Shown: positions 17,189-26,268 of the stretch, piece by piece
Layout: the number at the start of each line of letters is the position of its first letter
Numbering within the stretch: the stretch's first letter is position 1
Assembly: GCA_047602645.1 (NCBI GenBank)
Contig: JASGGU010000002.1
Coordinates: forward strand, 104,206-168,205
DNA length: 64,000 nucleotides
Direction: 5' to 3'
Origin: JAEYFP01 sp047602645
GTDB lineage: Bacteria; Bacillota; Clostridia; Lachnospirales; Lachnospiraceae
Notes under the pieces: model-generated
Told to the model about the DNA's origin: nothing
Databases searched by the model: none
What the model saw: only the letters and a program-made list of their open reading frames with translations
Program-made: the position numbers and the translations under genes

Positions 17189-17635
17189 ATGCTGTACAGT
17201 CTGATTTCAATTTTGATATTCGGTGCCGACAGTAAAATTAAGCACGAGGTGGAGCGGAATCTGGAGCCGGGAAGTGAGAAAAGTGCCTGCGGTGGCCGAC
17301 TGCTGATCAGAAAACACCATAATAAAGGAATTATGCTGAATTTGATGGATGGGCATCAAAAGCTGACGGCGGCCGTTTCGGCGGGATTGACCGTTTTTCT
17401 TGTGCTGCACGGAATAGAAACGTTTGCCGACAGAGACAGAAGCAAAGGCGAAAAGCTTGGTTTTGCTTTTCTGATTGGGGGCGCCCTCAGCAATACACTG
17501 GATCGGATAACACGGGGATATGTTGTCGATTACGTGAGCTTTCGGGTTAAATGGAAGAAGTTTCAGAATATTGTATTTAATATTTCTGATTTTTTTATTA
17601 TGGCGGGAGCATGTATGACCGCCCTGTTTCGTTAA
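17189..17635 (+). CDS. lspA: Signal peptidase II-like protein
   Basis: Probable lipoprotein signal peptidase, an integral membrane aspartic protease. The two catalytic Asp motifs are recognisable: N-T-L-D105-R and F-N-I-S-D134. The R-K-H-H-N-K-G-I-M-L-N-L segment corresponds to the substrate-binding region, and about four hydrophobic helices are present. The family's D-Q-x-x-K near the N-terminus is D-S-K-I-K here. ATG17189 gives a family-like N-terminus directly before helix 1 with GGGAG 10 nt upstream. In-frame starts at 17138 and 17069 would add an unusual soluble extension. As it is divergent, it may be an accessory copy. Confidence 0.75.
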   Translation: MLYSLISILIFGADSKIKHEVERNLEPGSEKSACGGRLLIRKHHNKGIMLNLMDGHQKLTAAVSAGLTVFLVLHGIETFADRDRSKGEKLGFAFLIGGALSNTLDRITRGYVVDYVSFRVKWKKFQNIVFNISDFFIMAGACMTALFR

Positions 17636-17748
17636 AGAAGAAATTGGGAAGACATTCTTAATTTAATGGAATGATATGCGCATTTTCACATAAGGTATCA
17701 GGTAGCTATGTAAAAATTACTTTTATATATTTATGTGAGGAATAAACT

Positions 17749-19599
17749 ATGAGCCGATTGAAAATCAGTACCCCAAATCAAGCGCAGCTTACGGTGGAAC
17801 GGTTGTATAAGGATCTGGAGAGACATATTGTTGCCAGTCCTCCCGGACTATGTCCGGTGGATCTGCAGCTCTCTTTTCTGAGGATCTGTCACGCACAGAC
17901 CTGTGGTAAGTGCGTTCCCTGCCGTGTAGGGCTGCTGCAGCTCACAAAAATGCTGGAAGATGTATTGGAAAACCGCGCCACGCCGGCCACACTGGAACTC
18001 ATGCAGAAAACTGCTCAAAGCATTGCCGATTCCGCGGACTGTGCGATTGGCTACGAGGCTGCAGGCATGGTATTGATAGGTCTGAAGGGCTTTCGTGAGG
18101 ATTATCTTTATCACATCAAGCATGGCAAGTGTTCTTATGGCATCACCCAGCCTGTTCCCTGCGTGGCGTTATGTCCGGCCGGTGTGGATATTCCCGGATA
18201 TATTGCGCTGGTTGGAGAAAAGAGGTATGCCGATGCAGTAACGCTGATTCGAAAGGATAATCCTTTCCCGACTGCCTGTGCGTTGATCTGCGAGCATCCA
18301 TGTGAAGCCCGCTGCCGCCGCAATATGATTGACAGTTCCGTCAATATCCGCGGTATGAAGCGTATGGCAGTCGACAATGCCCGTGCCAACACCGTTCCTG
18401 TTCCTGAAAAAGCTCCGTCTTCAGGCAAAAAGGTAGCGATCATAGGCGGAGGCCCCGGCGGACTTTCCGCGGCTTATTATTTGGAACTCATGGGCCATCA
18501 TGCCGTTGTCTTTGAAGAAAAAGGAAAACTTGGCGGTATGCTTCGTTATGGCATTCCGAGCTATCGGTTCCCAAGAGAGCGTCTGGATGAAGATATTGAA
18601 GCGATCCTTTCCGCGGGCGTGGAAGTACATAAAAATAAAAAAATTGGAGATGAAGCTGACGCGATTCCGCTTGATCGGCTGCGGAAAGAGTATGATGCGG
18701 TTTATATCGCCATCGGCGCCCATATTGATAAGAAGATCGGCATAGAAGGGGAAGAATCGGAGGGTGTGATTTCTGCCGTGGAGATGCTGCGGAGCATCGG
18801 TGAAAATAATCCTCCTGATTTTACCGGCAAGCACGTTATGATAGTCGGCGGCGGCAATGTTGCTATGGACTGTACCCGTTCGGCTATCCGTCTGGGCGCA
18901 AGCCGGGTGGGGATTGCCTATCGAAGGAGATCGGAGGATATGACGGCTCTTCCTGAAGAGGTGGAGGGTGCCATAGCCGAGGGTGCGGAGCGTTATTCCC
19001 TTAACGCTCCGGTTAAAATTGAAGCAGGTTCGGACGGCAGGGTAGCCGCTATCTGGATTGCACCACAGATGATCGGTCCCATTGATGCATGGGGACGAGC
19101 CCGGCCGATTAGGGCCGATCTGGAATTAGAACGGATTCCCTGCGATATTGTGGTGGTTGCCATCGGTCAGGGAATTGAAGCATATCATTTTGAAGAGTCG
19201 GGAGTCCCCGTAAAAAGAGGTGTCATCGATGCCTTGAGCGAAAGTGGATTCCGCGATGTTCCCGGTGTTTTTGCAGGCGGAGATTGTGTGACTGGGCCGG
19301 CCACTGTCATTCGGGCGATTGCGGCAGGCAAAGTTGCCGCGGCTAACATTGATGAATATCTGGGCTTTTGTCATACGATCAGCTGTGATGTGGAAATTCC
19401 GCAGGTAAATTACGAAGACAAGGAACCATGCGGCAGAATCAACCTGCGCGAACGAGAGGTTAGCAAACGCAGGAGCGACTTCGATGAGATCGAATGCACC
19501 ATGACCGAACAGGAAGCGGCACAGGAGGCAGGCAGATGTCTGCGCTGCGACCACTATGGGTATGGAAACCTGAAAGGGGGTCGGGCTGCGATATGGTAA
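17749..19599 (+). CDS. NuoF-type FeS / GltD-like NAD(P)H oxidoreductase subunit of hydrogenase
   Basis: Fusion of two electron-transfer modules. Residues 1-~115 match only the C-terminal [4Fe-4S] domain of NuoF/HydB (C52-G-K-C55-x2-C58, then C98); the FMN/NADH-binding part is absent. Residues ~135-600 match the glutamate synthase small subunit: an N-terminal di-cluster domain (C-x3-C-P-A-G-V-D, C-x3-C-x3-C), FAD site I-I-G-G-G-P-G-G, and NAD(P) site I-V-G-G-G-N-V-A-M-D. It overlaps the [FeFe]-hydrogenase gene by 7 nt. It probably exchanges electrons between NAD(P)H and that hydrogenase, possibly with bifurcation (inference). Confidence 0.8.
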   Translation: MSRLKISTPNQAQLTVERLYKDLERHIVASPPGLCPVDLQLSFLRICHAQTCGKCVPCRVGLLQLTKMLEDVLENRATPATLELMQKTAQSIADSADCAIGYEAAGMVLIGLKGFREDYLYHIKHGKCSYGITQPVPCVALCPAGVDIPGYIALVGEKRYADAVTLIRKDNPFPTACALICEHPCEARCRRNMIDSSVNIRGMKRMAVDNARANTVPVPEKAPSSGKKVAIIGGGPGGLSAAYYLELMGHHAVVFEEKGKLGGMLRYGIPSYRFPRERLDEDIEAILSAGVEVHKNKKIGDEADAIPLDRLRKEYDAVYIAIGAHIDKKIGIEGEESEGVISAVEMLRSIGENNPPDFTGKHVMIVGGGNVAMDCTRSAIRLGASRVGIAYRRRSEDMTALPEEVEGAIAEGAERYSLNAPVKIEAGSDGRVAAIWIAPQMIGPIDAWGRARPIRADLELERIPCDIVVVAIGQGIEAYHFEESGVPVKRGVIDALSESGFRDVPGVFAGGDCVTGPATVIRAIAAGKVAAANIDEYLGFCHTISCDVEIPQVNYEDKEPCGRINLREREVSKRRSDFDEIECTMTEQEAAQEAGRCLRCDHYGYGNLKGGRAAIW

Positions 19600-21296
19600 G
19601 CTTAAAAATTGACAATAGGAATATTTGTGTGGAAGAAGGTACCACGATCATGAAGGCGGCAGCTTTCTCAGGGATTATGATCCCTCATTTATGCTATTTG
19701 GAAGGAATCAATGAAATCAGTGCTTGTAAAGTCTGTGTGGTAGAAATGCACGGAAAAGAAAAGCTCATTACCGCCTGCAATAATCCCGTTGAAGAAGGAA
19801 TGGTGATCCGCACCAATTCCCCAAAGGTTCGTTCGGTCAGAAAAACCAATGTGGAGCTTATTCTCTCCCAGCATGACTGCCATTGCGCCACCTGTGTCAG
19901 GAGCGGCAACTGCAGCTTGCAGAAGCTGTCCACCGACCTGGGCCTTACTGAGATTTCCTATCCGAAATTTGTGGAGGATGCCCCCTGGAATCAGGAATAT
20001 CCTCTGATCAGGGATTTTAAGAAGTGTATTAAATGCATGCGCTGTGTGCAGGTTTGTGATAAACTTCAGGATCTGCATATCTGGGATGTTCAAAATACCG
20101 GCTCCCGCACTACCGTGGATGTATCGGAACACCGCAGTATTGAGGAATCTGACTGCAGCATGTGCGGACAGTGTGTTACCCATTGCCCTACCGGCGCGCT
20201 GCGTGAGCGGAATGACATTCCGAAGGTGTTTGATATTTTAGCGGATCCCGATAAGATCACAGTCGTCCAGGTGGCGCCTGCGGTGCGAACCGCCTGGGGA
20301 GAATCTATGGGATTGCCGGATGGTATCGCGACGGAAAAAAGAATGGTGGCTGCCCTTAAGCAGGTGGGCTTTGATTATGTATTCGATACGAACTTTACCG
20401 CTGATTTGACCATTATGGAGGAAGGTAATGAGCTGTTGAAACGGCTTCCGGAAATTAAGGAGAGCGGATTTCCCATGTTCACCTCCTGCTGTCCGGCCTG
20501 GGTGCGTTTTTTAAAGAGCCAGTACCCCGATCTGTCAAAAAGACTTTCATCGGCAAAATCTCCGCAGCAGATGTTCGGTGCGGTGACCAAGACTTATTTT
20601 GCGGAAAGGCTGCATGTCTCCCCGGATCAAATATGCAGTATTTCCATTATGCCCTGCATAGCAAAAAAGGGAGAAGCGGCACTGCCGGAAATGGATGTGA
20701 CCGGAACCGGACCTGATGTGAATATTGTTCTGACGACAAGAGAATTGACACGGCTGCTTACGGCGGAGCACATTATGCCCCAGTTGCTGGAGGAGGCGGA
20801 GTTTGATTCTCCTCTTTCGGAAAGTACGGGAGCAGGTGTTCTCTTCGGTGCGACCGGCGGCGTGATGGAGGCTGCACTGCGCACAGCAGTATATGCCTTG
20901 ACAGGGAATAATCCCGATATTGACGGCTTTGCTCAGGTACGGGGAAGCGAAGGGCGCAAGGAAGCCGTTTATGATGTGAACGGAACGCTGGTTCGAACCT
21001 GTACGGTAAGCGGGCTTAAAAATGCCCGACTTTTAATGGAAGATATTCTGAGAAAGAATGTAGAGTATGATTTCGTGGAGGTCATGGCCTGTCCGGGTGG
21101 TTGTGTAGGCGGCGGCGGACAACCGATCTGGGAGGATATGGAGATGGCGCCGGGGCGTGCATCAAAGCTGTATCAGCTGGATGAAAGAAGACCTCTCAGA
21201 TATTCTCATGAAAATCCTACGATACAGCAGTTGTATAAGGATTTTTTTGAGGCACCGCTGTCGGAGAAATCCCATCATTTGCTGCATGTCCATTAG
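19593..21296 (+). CDS. [FeFe]-hydrogenase catalytic subunit
   Basis: Oxidises or evolves H2 in the cytoplasm. The N-terminal [2Fe-2S] ferredoxin-like domain is followed by the H-x3-C-x2-C-x5-C [4Fe-4S] motif, two [4Fe-4S] clusters (C-I-K-C-M-R-C and C-S-M-C-G-Q-C), and the H-cluster domain. H-cluster ligands are visible: L1 T-S-C299-C300-P-A-W, L2 M-P-C355-I-A-K-K, L3 M-A-C500-P-G-G-C504-V-G-G-G-G. At 567 residues it matches the Clostridium CpI-type M3 architecture. ATG19593 overlaps the upstream stop (SD GGGGGT), so the two subunits are coupled. Maturases HydEFG are not in the window. Confidence 0.95.
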   Translation: MVSLKIDNRNICVEEGTTIMKAAAFSGIMIPHLCYLEGINEISACKVCVVEMHGKEKLITACNNPVEEGMVIRTNSPKVRSVRKTNVELILSQHDCHCATCVRSGNCSLQKLSTDLGLTEISYPKFVEDAPWNQEYPLIRDFKKCIKCMRCVQVCDKLQDLHIWDVQNTGSRTTVDVSEHRSIEESDCSMCGQCVTHCPTGALRERNDIPKVFDILADPDKITVVQVAPAVRTAWGESMGLPDGIATEKRMVAALKQVGFDYVFDTNFTADLTIMEEGNELLKRLPEIKESGFPMFTSCCPAWVRFLKSQYPDLSKRLSSAKSPQQMFGAVTKTYFAERLHVSPDQICSISIMPCIAKKGEAALPEMDVTGTGPDVNIVLTTRELTRLLTAEHIMPQLLEEAEFDSPLSESTGAGVLFGATGGVMEAALRTAVYALTGNNPDIDGFAQVRGSEGRKEAVYDVNGTLVRTCTVSGLKNARLLMEDILRKNVEYDFVEVMACPGGCVGGGGQPIWEDMEMAPGRASKLYQLDERRPLRYSHENPTIQQLYKDFFEAPLSEKSHHLLHVH

Positions 21297-21351
21297 ATTA
21301 ATACGAAATTAAGGAAAATTAAGCGAAGAGTACAAAAGAAAGGGATAAGGG

Positions 21352-21963
21352 ATGAGCCTGAATTTATTATTTATTATGACTGCACTGCTGATTGCGGATT
21401 ATGTGGTCGGACTGCTTTACGAAATCTGGAATGAGGGATTTAATAAGACAAAATGGATCAAAGTTGCACAGCGTTATTTTTTGATTTTTGTAGGTTATGG
21501 TGCATTGGCGCTGATTGCCCACCTCGCCTCCTATTATTTTGAAGAGATGCAGTATCTGAGCGGCTTGCTGCTTGAGCCGATTGCACGCTATTTTGTGAGT
21601 CTGCTTGATAGGCTGAAGGGTTTGTTTTTGGCAGAACAGGAAAATTCGGCAGAAAAGAAAACAAAAAATCAAAAACCGCAGGAGACATTAAAGGAGACCA
21701 TTGTGAACGTGGAGACTGTACCTGTGGCATTCACGGAACCTAAAGAGGAAACGGTATCCGCAGAGGAAGCAACAGCGGATGAGAAACCTGTACCGGCCGC
21801 AATCACGGTTCCGGGAGCAGAAGAAATGAAATCGACAGAGGGAGAGGTACTCCAGACAACGGCTTTGGCAGTAGTTACGGCAGCTGCGGCAGAAACCGCG
21901 GCAAGGCCGAAAAGGGCACGGGCAAAACGCCGTACCCAATCGGTCGGCAAGAATGCAAAATAA
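21352..21963 (+). CDS. Membrane protein with holin-like helices and Glu/Ala/Lys tail
   Basis: Not recognised with confidence. The first ~75 residues contain two or three hydrophobic segments separated by basic turns, somewhat like small phage-holin-type or unknown clostridial membrane proteins. The rest is a low-complexity Glu/Val/Thr/Ala-rich tail ending in a strongly basic segment R-P-K-R-A-R-A-K-R-R. That end could bind nucleic acid or acidic polymers. An SD-like AAGGGATAAGGG precedes the start. It stands alone between the hydrogenase genes and a strong terminator. Function unknown. Confidence 0.6.
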   Translation: MSLNLLFIMTALLIADYVVGLLYEIWNEGFNKTKWIKVAQRYFLIFVGYGALALIAHLASYYFEEMQYLSGLLLEPIARYFVSLLDRLKGLFLAEQENSAEKKTKNQKPQETLKETIVNVETVPVAFTEPKEETVSAEEATADEKPVPAAITVPGAEEMKSTEGEVLQTTALAVVTAAAAETAARPKRARAKRRTQSVGKNAK

Positions 21964-21971
21964 GATTGAGC

Positions 21972-22011
21972 AAAAGGCTTCGCTTTCCAAACGGTAAGGC
22001 GAAGCTTTTTT
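21972..22011 (+). terminator. Strong rho-independent terminator
   Basis: Stem GCTTCGC (21978-21984) / GCGAAGC (21999-22005), extended inside by T-A and T-G pairs and outside by A/T pairs, with a T6 tract. It could act in both directions. Confidence 0.85.
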
Positions 22012-22107
22012 ATTATATAGGAAATCCGTATGGATTTTCTATATAATAATTTATGCGCAGCTGCGCGCGCGGAACAAAAGCTGTGCTGCCGAAGCACACT
22101 TTTGTTC
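22012..22107. repeat. Structured intergenic repeat, copy A
   Basis: Three hairpins in a row. The first is a 16-bp stem (22012-22027 / 22032-22047) with loop GTAT and one G-U pair. The second is the palindrome GCGCAGCTGCGC (22055-22066). The third is GAACAAAAG (22072-22080) / CTTTTGTTC (22099-22107) around an inner GTGCT/AGCAC pair. Positions 22053-22089 are identical to 37 nt of copy B at 26200-26236. A more diverged copy lies at 60814. It follows a terminator directly. Confidence 0.8.
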
Positions 22108-22145
22108 TGGAATATTTATGAAATTTCTTAAAATAAAAAAAACAG

Positions 22146-22174
22146 TTGACACAGTGAAAAAAGAGCGGTATAAT
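22146..22174 (+). promoter_or_regulatory. Consensus sigma-A promoter of cysK
   Basis: Perfect TTGACA (22146-22151), 17-nt spacer, perfect TATAAT (22169-22174). Such a strong core promoter suggests that cysK expression is held down by a repressor. Confidence 0.9.
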
Positions 22175-22189
22175 CCAAAACATAATAAA

Positions 22190-22206
22190 CCTAGTGAAAT
22201 ACTAGG
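22190..22206 (+). promoter_or_regulatory. Inverted repeat at cysK transcript start, possible operator
   Basis: CCTAGT-gaaat-ACTAGG is a perfect 6-bp inverted repeat starting about 16 nt after the -10 box, a usual repressor position. The right half runs into TAGGAAATAAA (22203-22213). A near-identical TAGGAATTAAA lies inside the promoter of the Rrf2 regulator gene (26278-26288). Control by that Rrf2 protein is an inference. Confidence 0.5.
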
Positions 22207-22295
22207 AAATAAAAATACAGATTCACAGATAAGAAATGAAAAAACCAGAGAAGAGTAACAACGGCAGGGCCAACTTATAAAAGGAGGAAATGGAT

Positions 22296-23231
22296 ATGGC
22301 AGGAATTAAGAAAAGCGCGACAGAACTGATTGGAAAAACACCGTTATTGGAGTTGACTAATTATGAAAAGAAGCATGGATTGCAGGCAAGAATTGTTGCC
22401 AAGCTCGAATATTTTAATCCGGCAGGCAGCGTAAAGGACAGAATCGCACTTGCGATGATTGAGGATGCGGAAGAAAAGGGGCTGTTAAAGCCCGGTGCAA
22501 CGATTATTGAGCCGACATCGGGAAATACCGGAATCGGAATTGCTGCGGTAGCGGCAGCAAAGGGATATCAGGCGATTATGACGATGCCGGAGACGATGAG
22601 TGTTGAGAGAAGAAACCTTTTGAAGGCTTACGGCGCACAGGTTGTGCTGACAGACGGAACAAAGGGAATGAAGGGTGCGATCGCAAGAGCCGAGGAACTT
22701 CGGGAAGAGAAGCCGGGTGCGGTTATTCTCGGACAGTTTGACAATCCGGCAAATCCGGAGACGCATTTTAAGACAACAGGACCGGAAATCTGGGAAGATA
22801 CGGAAGGTAAAGTGGATATTTTTATATCCGGAATCGGAACAGGCGGAACGATCAGCGGTGCTGGAAAATATTTAAAGTCCAAAAATCCGGATGTAAAAGT
22901 CATTGCGGTGGAGCCGGCCGGTTCTCCGGTACTTACAAAGGGTACGGCAGGCCCGCATAAAATACAGGGCATCGGAGCAGGTTTTATTCCGCAAACACTG
23001 GATACCGATATTTATGATGAAGTAATCGATGTGACAAATGAAGATGCCTTTGCGGCAGGAAAGGAAATTGCCGTAACGGAAGGTGTTCTGGTAGGTATTT
23101 CTTCGGGAGCAGCATTGCATGCCGCCTCAGAGCTTGCAAAGCGTCCGGAAAATGAAGGAAAACTGATTGTTGTTTTGCTGCCGGATACAGGCGACCGCTA
23201 TTTATCCACACCGCTATTTACAGAGGAATAA
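22296..23231 (+). CDS. cysK: Cysteine synthase A (O-acetylserine sulfhydrylase)
   Basis: PLP enzyme making cysteine from O-acetylserine and sulfide. K-L-E-Y-F-N-P-A-G-S-V-K-D-R carries the PLP-binding Lys, E-P-T-S-G-N-T-G the substrate loop, and G-T-G-G-T-I-S-G-A-G the phosphate-binding loop. The end matches CysK, about 311 residues. AGGAGG (22282-22287) lies 8 nt before ATG22296, so this is preferred to the ATG at 22290. It stands alone behind a consensus promoter with an inverted repeat. The methionine importer genes follow, so sulfur metabolism is grouped here. Confidence 0.96.
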   Translation: MAGIKKSATELIGKTPLLELTNYEKKHGLQARIVAKLEYFNPAGSVKDRIALAMIEDAEEKGLLKPGATIIEPTSGNTGIGIAAVAAAKGYQAIMTMPETMSVERRNLLKAYGAQVVLTDGTKGMKGAIARAEELREEKPGAVILGQFDNPANPETHFKTTGPEIWEDTEGKVDIFISGIGTGGTISGAGKYLKSKNPDVKVIAVEPAGSPVLTKGTAGPHKIQGIGAGFIPQTLDTDIYDEVIDVTNEDAFAAGKEIAVTEGVLVGISSGAALHAASELAKRPENEGKLIVVLLPDTGDRYLSTPLFTEE

Positions 23232-23280
23232 AAAGTGTGTTAGAATGTGAACACACAAAAGCAGATAGGCAGGTGCGGAT

Positions 23281-24291
23281 ATGGATACGATTATTGAGAT
23301 TAAAGCTCTGGAGAAGACCTTTGTCGGAAAGGAAAATGTAGTCGAGGCATTAAAGGGTATCGACTTAAGCATTAAACAGAGAGATATTTATGGTATCATC
23401 GGCATGAGCGGCGCCGGAAAGAGCACGCTTGTGAGGTGTTTAAACTTTCTGGAAAGGCCGACAAAGGGCACTGTTATTATAGAGGGCGAGGATCTGTCTG
23501 CATTAAGCGATGCAGGTCTGCGTGCACTCAGGCAACAGGTATCGATGATCTTTCAGCATTTTAATCTGCTTATGCAGCGCAATGTTGTGGATAATGTCTG
23601 TTTTCCGCTTGAAATTGCGGGCATGAAAAAGTCAGAGGCCAGAAAGCGAGCGATGGAGCTTTTGGACATCGTCGGGCTGACGGAAAAGGCGAAAGCCTAT
23701 CCGACACAGCTCTCCGGCGGGCAGAAGCAGAGAGTTGCCATTGCGCGGGCGCTTGCTAACAATCCTAAAATCCTGTTATGTGACGAGGCGACGAGTGCGC
23801 TTGACCCGCAGACGACAAAAGCGATTTTAGGGCTTTTACAGAAGATTAACAAAGAATTTGGCATTACCATTGTAATTATTACACATGAGATGCGTGTTGT
23901 AGAGGAAATCTGTTCCCATGTGGCGATCATAGACGGCGGTGAGCTGGCCGAGCACGGTACGGTCGAGGAGGTATTCGCGAGGCCGAAGAGCAAGGCGGCG
24001 AAAAAGCTTGTTTACCAGTCGGAGTATAAGGCCTTTTTAATGGAAGGAAAGCGTTGTATCCGCATCGTATTTTCAGAAAATTCTTCGTTTGAACCGGTAA
24101 TCGCGAATATGGTGCTGACATGCAAGGCTCCCGTTAACATTTTGCTTGCGGACACGAAGGACATCGGAGGCATTGCGCACGGGCAGATGATTTTGCAGCT
24201 GCCTGAGGATGAATTGACGGCCGGAAAAATGGTTGCCTTTCTGAAGGAAAGAAAACTAACGGTAGAGGAGCTGGAAGATTATGTGGGATAG
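23281..24291 (+). CDS. metN: Methionine ABC transporter ATPase
   Basis: ATP-binding subunit of the D/L-methionine importer. Walker A is G41-M-S-G-A-G-K-S-T49, the signature L-S-G-G-Q starts at 144, and Walker B is L-L-C-D-E-A. From about 258 to the end is the C-terminal NIL (ACT-like) domain that binds methionine and inhibits transport when the cell is replete. 336 residues is the usual MetN length. It overlaps metI by 11 nt. No S-box or T-box leader is visible in the 49 nt upstream. Confidence 0.95.
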   Translation: MDTIIEIKALEKTFVGKENVVEALKGIDLSIKQRDIYGIIGMSGAGKSTLVRCLNFLERPTKGTVIIEGEDLSALSDAGLRALRQQVSMIFQHFNLLMQRNVVDNVCFPLEIAGMKKSEARKRAMELLDIVGLTEKAKAYPTQLSGGQKQRVAIARALANNPKILLCDEATSALDPQTTKAILGLLQKINKEFGITIVIITHEMRVVEEICSHVAIIDGGELAEHGTVEEVFARPKSKAAKKLVYQSEYKAFLMEGKRCIRIVFSENSSFEPVIANMVLTCKAPVNILLADTKDIGGIAHGQMILQLPEDELTAGKMVAFLKERKLTVEELEDYVG

Positions 24292-24946
24292 TGCAACGAT
24301 ATGGATGCTGTTAGAAGGGATCGGCGCGACGCTGTATATGACGGTGACATCTACCCTGATGGCTTACCTGTTCGGACTTCCGATGGGAATTATGCTCGTC
24401 ATCACAAAAAAGGACGGCTTATGGCCAAATACAACAATTTATAAGCTGCTGGATGTATTCGTGAATATTGTGCGCTCCGTGCCTTTTTTGATTTTATTGA
24501 TTTCAGTCAGTCCGATCACAAAGCTGATTGTCGGGAAAAGCTATGGCCCAACCGCGACAATCGTGCCGCTTACCGTGGCGGCGGCTCCGTTTGTGGCCAG
24601 GATGGTGGAATCTTCCCTTTTGGAGGTAGATCAGGGTGTTGTCGAGGCAGCACAAAGTATGGGTGCTTCGCTGCCTGTGATTGTGTGCAAGGTGCTGCTT
24701 GCCGAGGCAAAGACTTCACTGATCGTGGGAAGCACGATTGCACTCGGAACGATTCTCGGCTACAGTGCGATGGCCGGTATTGTCGGCGGAGGCGGACTTG
24801 GTGATATCTCCATCCGGTACGGGTATTACAGATACCAGACGGATATTATGCTTGTGACAGTCGTTCTGCTTGTTGTATTAGTACAGATTTTACAGATCAT
24901 CGGCATGCGGATTTCCAAAAGAACAGACAAAAGAATTGCAGGCTGA
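24281..24946 (+). CDS. metI: Methionine ABC transporter permease
   Basis: Integral membrane subunit with five predicted helices and the cytoplasmic EAA loop E-A-A-Q-S-M-G-A-S that contacts MetN. The sequence S-V-P-F-L-I-L-L and the end match MetI permeases; 221 residues is normal. The start lies inside the metN coding end (11-nt overlap), so translation is coupled. Confidence 0.94.
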   Translation: MWDSATIWMLLEGIGATLYMTVTSTLMAYLFGLPMGIMLVITKKDGLWPNTTIYKLLDVFVNIVRSVPFLILLISVSPITKLIVGKSYGPTATIVPLTVAAAPFVARMVESSLLEVDQGVVEAAQSMGASLPVIVCKVLLAEAKTSLIVGSTIALGTILGYSAMAGIVGGGGLGDISIRYGYYRYQTDIMLVTVVLLVVLVQILQIIGMRISKRTDKRIAG

Positions 24947-25132
24947 TATGTTTTTTTCCGGTTTCGTGGTACCGGTGTCTATGCGTACCTGCGCGAAACA
25001 GTAGGGATGATTACTGATGGTTTCCGTGAGGAACAGCGGCATCGGGATTCCCGCCAGATGAGAAGCGGCGGATCAAAAAATGGAAGCGGAAATGCATATA
25101 GATTATTTAAAAGAAAAGAGGAGGATATGATT

Positions 25133-26059
25133 ATGAAGAAATTAACAGTATTGTCAACGGTGCTTGCATTGGCTCTTAGCACGGCGGCACTGACAGGCTG
25201 CGGATCGGCAGCAGAAGCGGCACCGGAAGCAGCTGCACCCGAAACGGTGGCAGAGGCACCGGCGGCAGAGGAAACACCGGCAGAAGAGGAAACACCGGCG
25301 GCAGAGGAGGAAGCGCCTGCCGCAGAAGGCGGCATCATTAAAGTAGCGGCTTCAGCCACACCTCATGCGGAAATTTTAGAGCAGGTGAAGGATACCCTTG
25401 CAGCAGAGGGCTGGGATTTACAGGTGACGGTGTTTGATGATTATGTACAGCCCAACCTTGTTGTAGAGAGCGGTGAGTTTGACGCAAACTATTTCCAGCA
25501 CATTCCCTATCTGACAGACTTCAATGCGGAAAACGAAACACACCTTGTGGAGGCGGCACAGATTCACTATGAGCCGTTCGGCATTTATCCGGGAGTTTCT
25601 TCGGATCTTGCAAACATTGCGGACGGTGCGAAGATTGCGGTTCCAAATGATACGACCAATGAGGCGAGAGCTCTTTTATTATTACAGGACAATGGTCTGA
25701 TCACGCTGAAGGATGGCATTGGTCTGGAAGCTACGGTCAAGGATATTGTGGAGAATCCTAAGAACATAGAGATCATCGAGCTGGAGGCGGCTCAGGTATC
25801 AAGAGTTATCGATGAGGTTGATTTTGTCGTATTAAACGGCAATTATGCGATGGAAGCCGGATTGAGTGTAGGGAAGGATGCTGTGGCAGCGGAAGCGGCA
25901 GAATCAGAAGCAGCACAGACCTATGCGAATATCCTTGTTGTGGAAGAGGGCAATGAGAATGCACCCGGAATCCAGGCACTTGTGAAGGCACTTCAGTCAG
26001 ATGCGGTAAGAGACTACATCAGTAATACCTATGACGGAGCAGTCGTTCCGATATTTTAA
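25133..26059 (+). CDS. metQ: Methionine-binding lipoprotein
   Basis: Substrate-binding lipoprotein of the MetNIQ importer (NlpA family). The signal peptide ends in the lipobox L-T-G-C. An unusually long Ala/Glu/Pro-rich linker (~40 residues) would lift the domain from the membrane through the wall. The ligand-binding domain starts at I-K-V-A-A-S-A-T-P-H-A-E and contains Y-V-Q-P-N and Y-F-Q-H-I-P-Y, typical of MetQ. AGGAGG (25119-25124) is 8 nt before ATG25133, which is preferred over ATG25127. Confidence 0.93.
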   Translation: MKKLTVLSTVLALALSTAALTGCGSAAEAAPEAAAPETVAEAPAAEETPAEEETPAAEEEAPAAEGGIIKVAASATPHAEILEQVKDTLAAEGWDLQVTVFDDYVQPNLVVESGEFDANYFQHIPYLTDFNAENETHLVEAAQIHYEPFGIYPGVSSDLANIADGAKIAVPNDTTNEARALLLLQDNGLITLKDGIGLEATVKDIVENPKNIEIIELEAAQVSRVIDEVDFVVLNGNYAMEAGLSVGKDAVAAEAAESEAAQTYANILVVEEGNENAPGIQALVKALQSDAVRDYISNTYDGAVVPIF

Positions 26060-26074
26060 GGGGCGGATCTGGAT

Positions 26075-26108
26075 ATTTCCATAAGAAGTTTCCATTTCCA
26101 TAAGAAGT
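26075..26108. repeat. Short direct repeat downstream of metQ
   Basis: ATTTCCATAAGAAGT occurs twice (26075-26089 and 26094-26108), 19 nt apart start to start, just before the terminator hairpin. The role is unknown; it may be a simple duplication. Confidence 0.6.
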
Positions 26109-26115
26109 CGATATG

Positions 26116-26150
26116 AGAGGAGCCTTCTGCACGATGGGAGCGCTCCTCTT
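26116..26150 (+). terminator. Probable terminator of metNIQ
   Basis: AGAGGAGC (26116-26123) pairs perfectly with GCTCCTCT (26142-26149) around an 18-nt loop. The following T tract is weak (TATCTTATT) and runs into repeat copy B. Confidence 0.6.
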
Positions 26151-26155
26151 ATCTT

Positions 26156-26249
26156 ATTATATAGGAAATTCCTCCGAATTTCTTATATAACAAAATTATA
26201 TGCGCAGCTGCGCGCGCGGAACAAAAGCTGTGCTGCGGCAGCACACACA
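26156..26249. repeat. Structured intergenic repeat, copy B
   Basis: A 15-bp hairpin (26157-26171 / 26176-26190, loop CTCC) is followed by the 37-nt block shared exactly with copy A (26200-26236), including the GCGCAGCTGCGC palindrome. A GTGCTGC / GCAGCAC hairpin ends it. As with copy A, it directly follows a terminator and precedes the next gene's promoter. Confidence 0.8.
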
Positions 26250-26268
26250 TAATTTCCCGTATTCTACA

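Noticed and set aside
23232..23280. S-box or T-box riboswitch before metN
   Set aside because: The gap is only 49 nt with no terminator hairpin or specifier-like structure.
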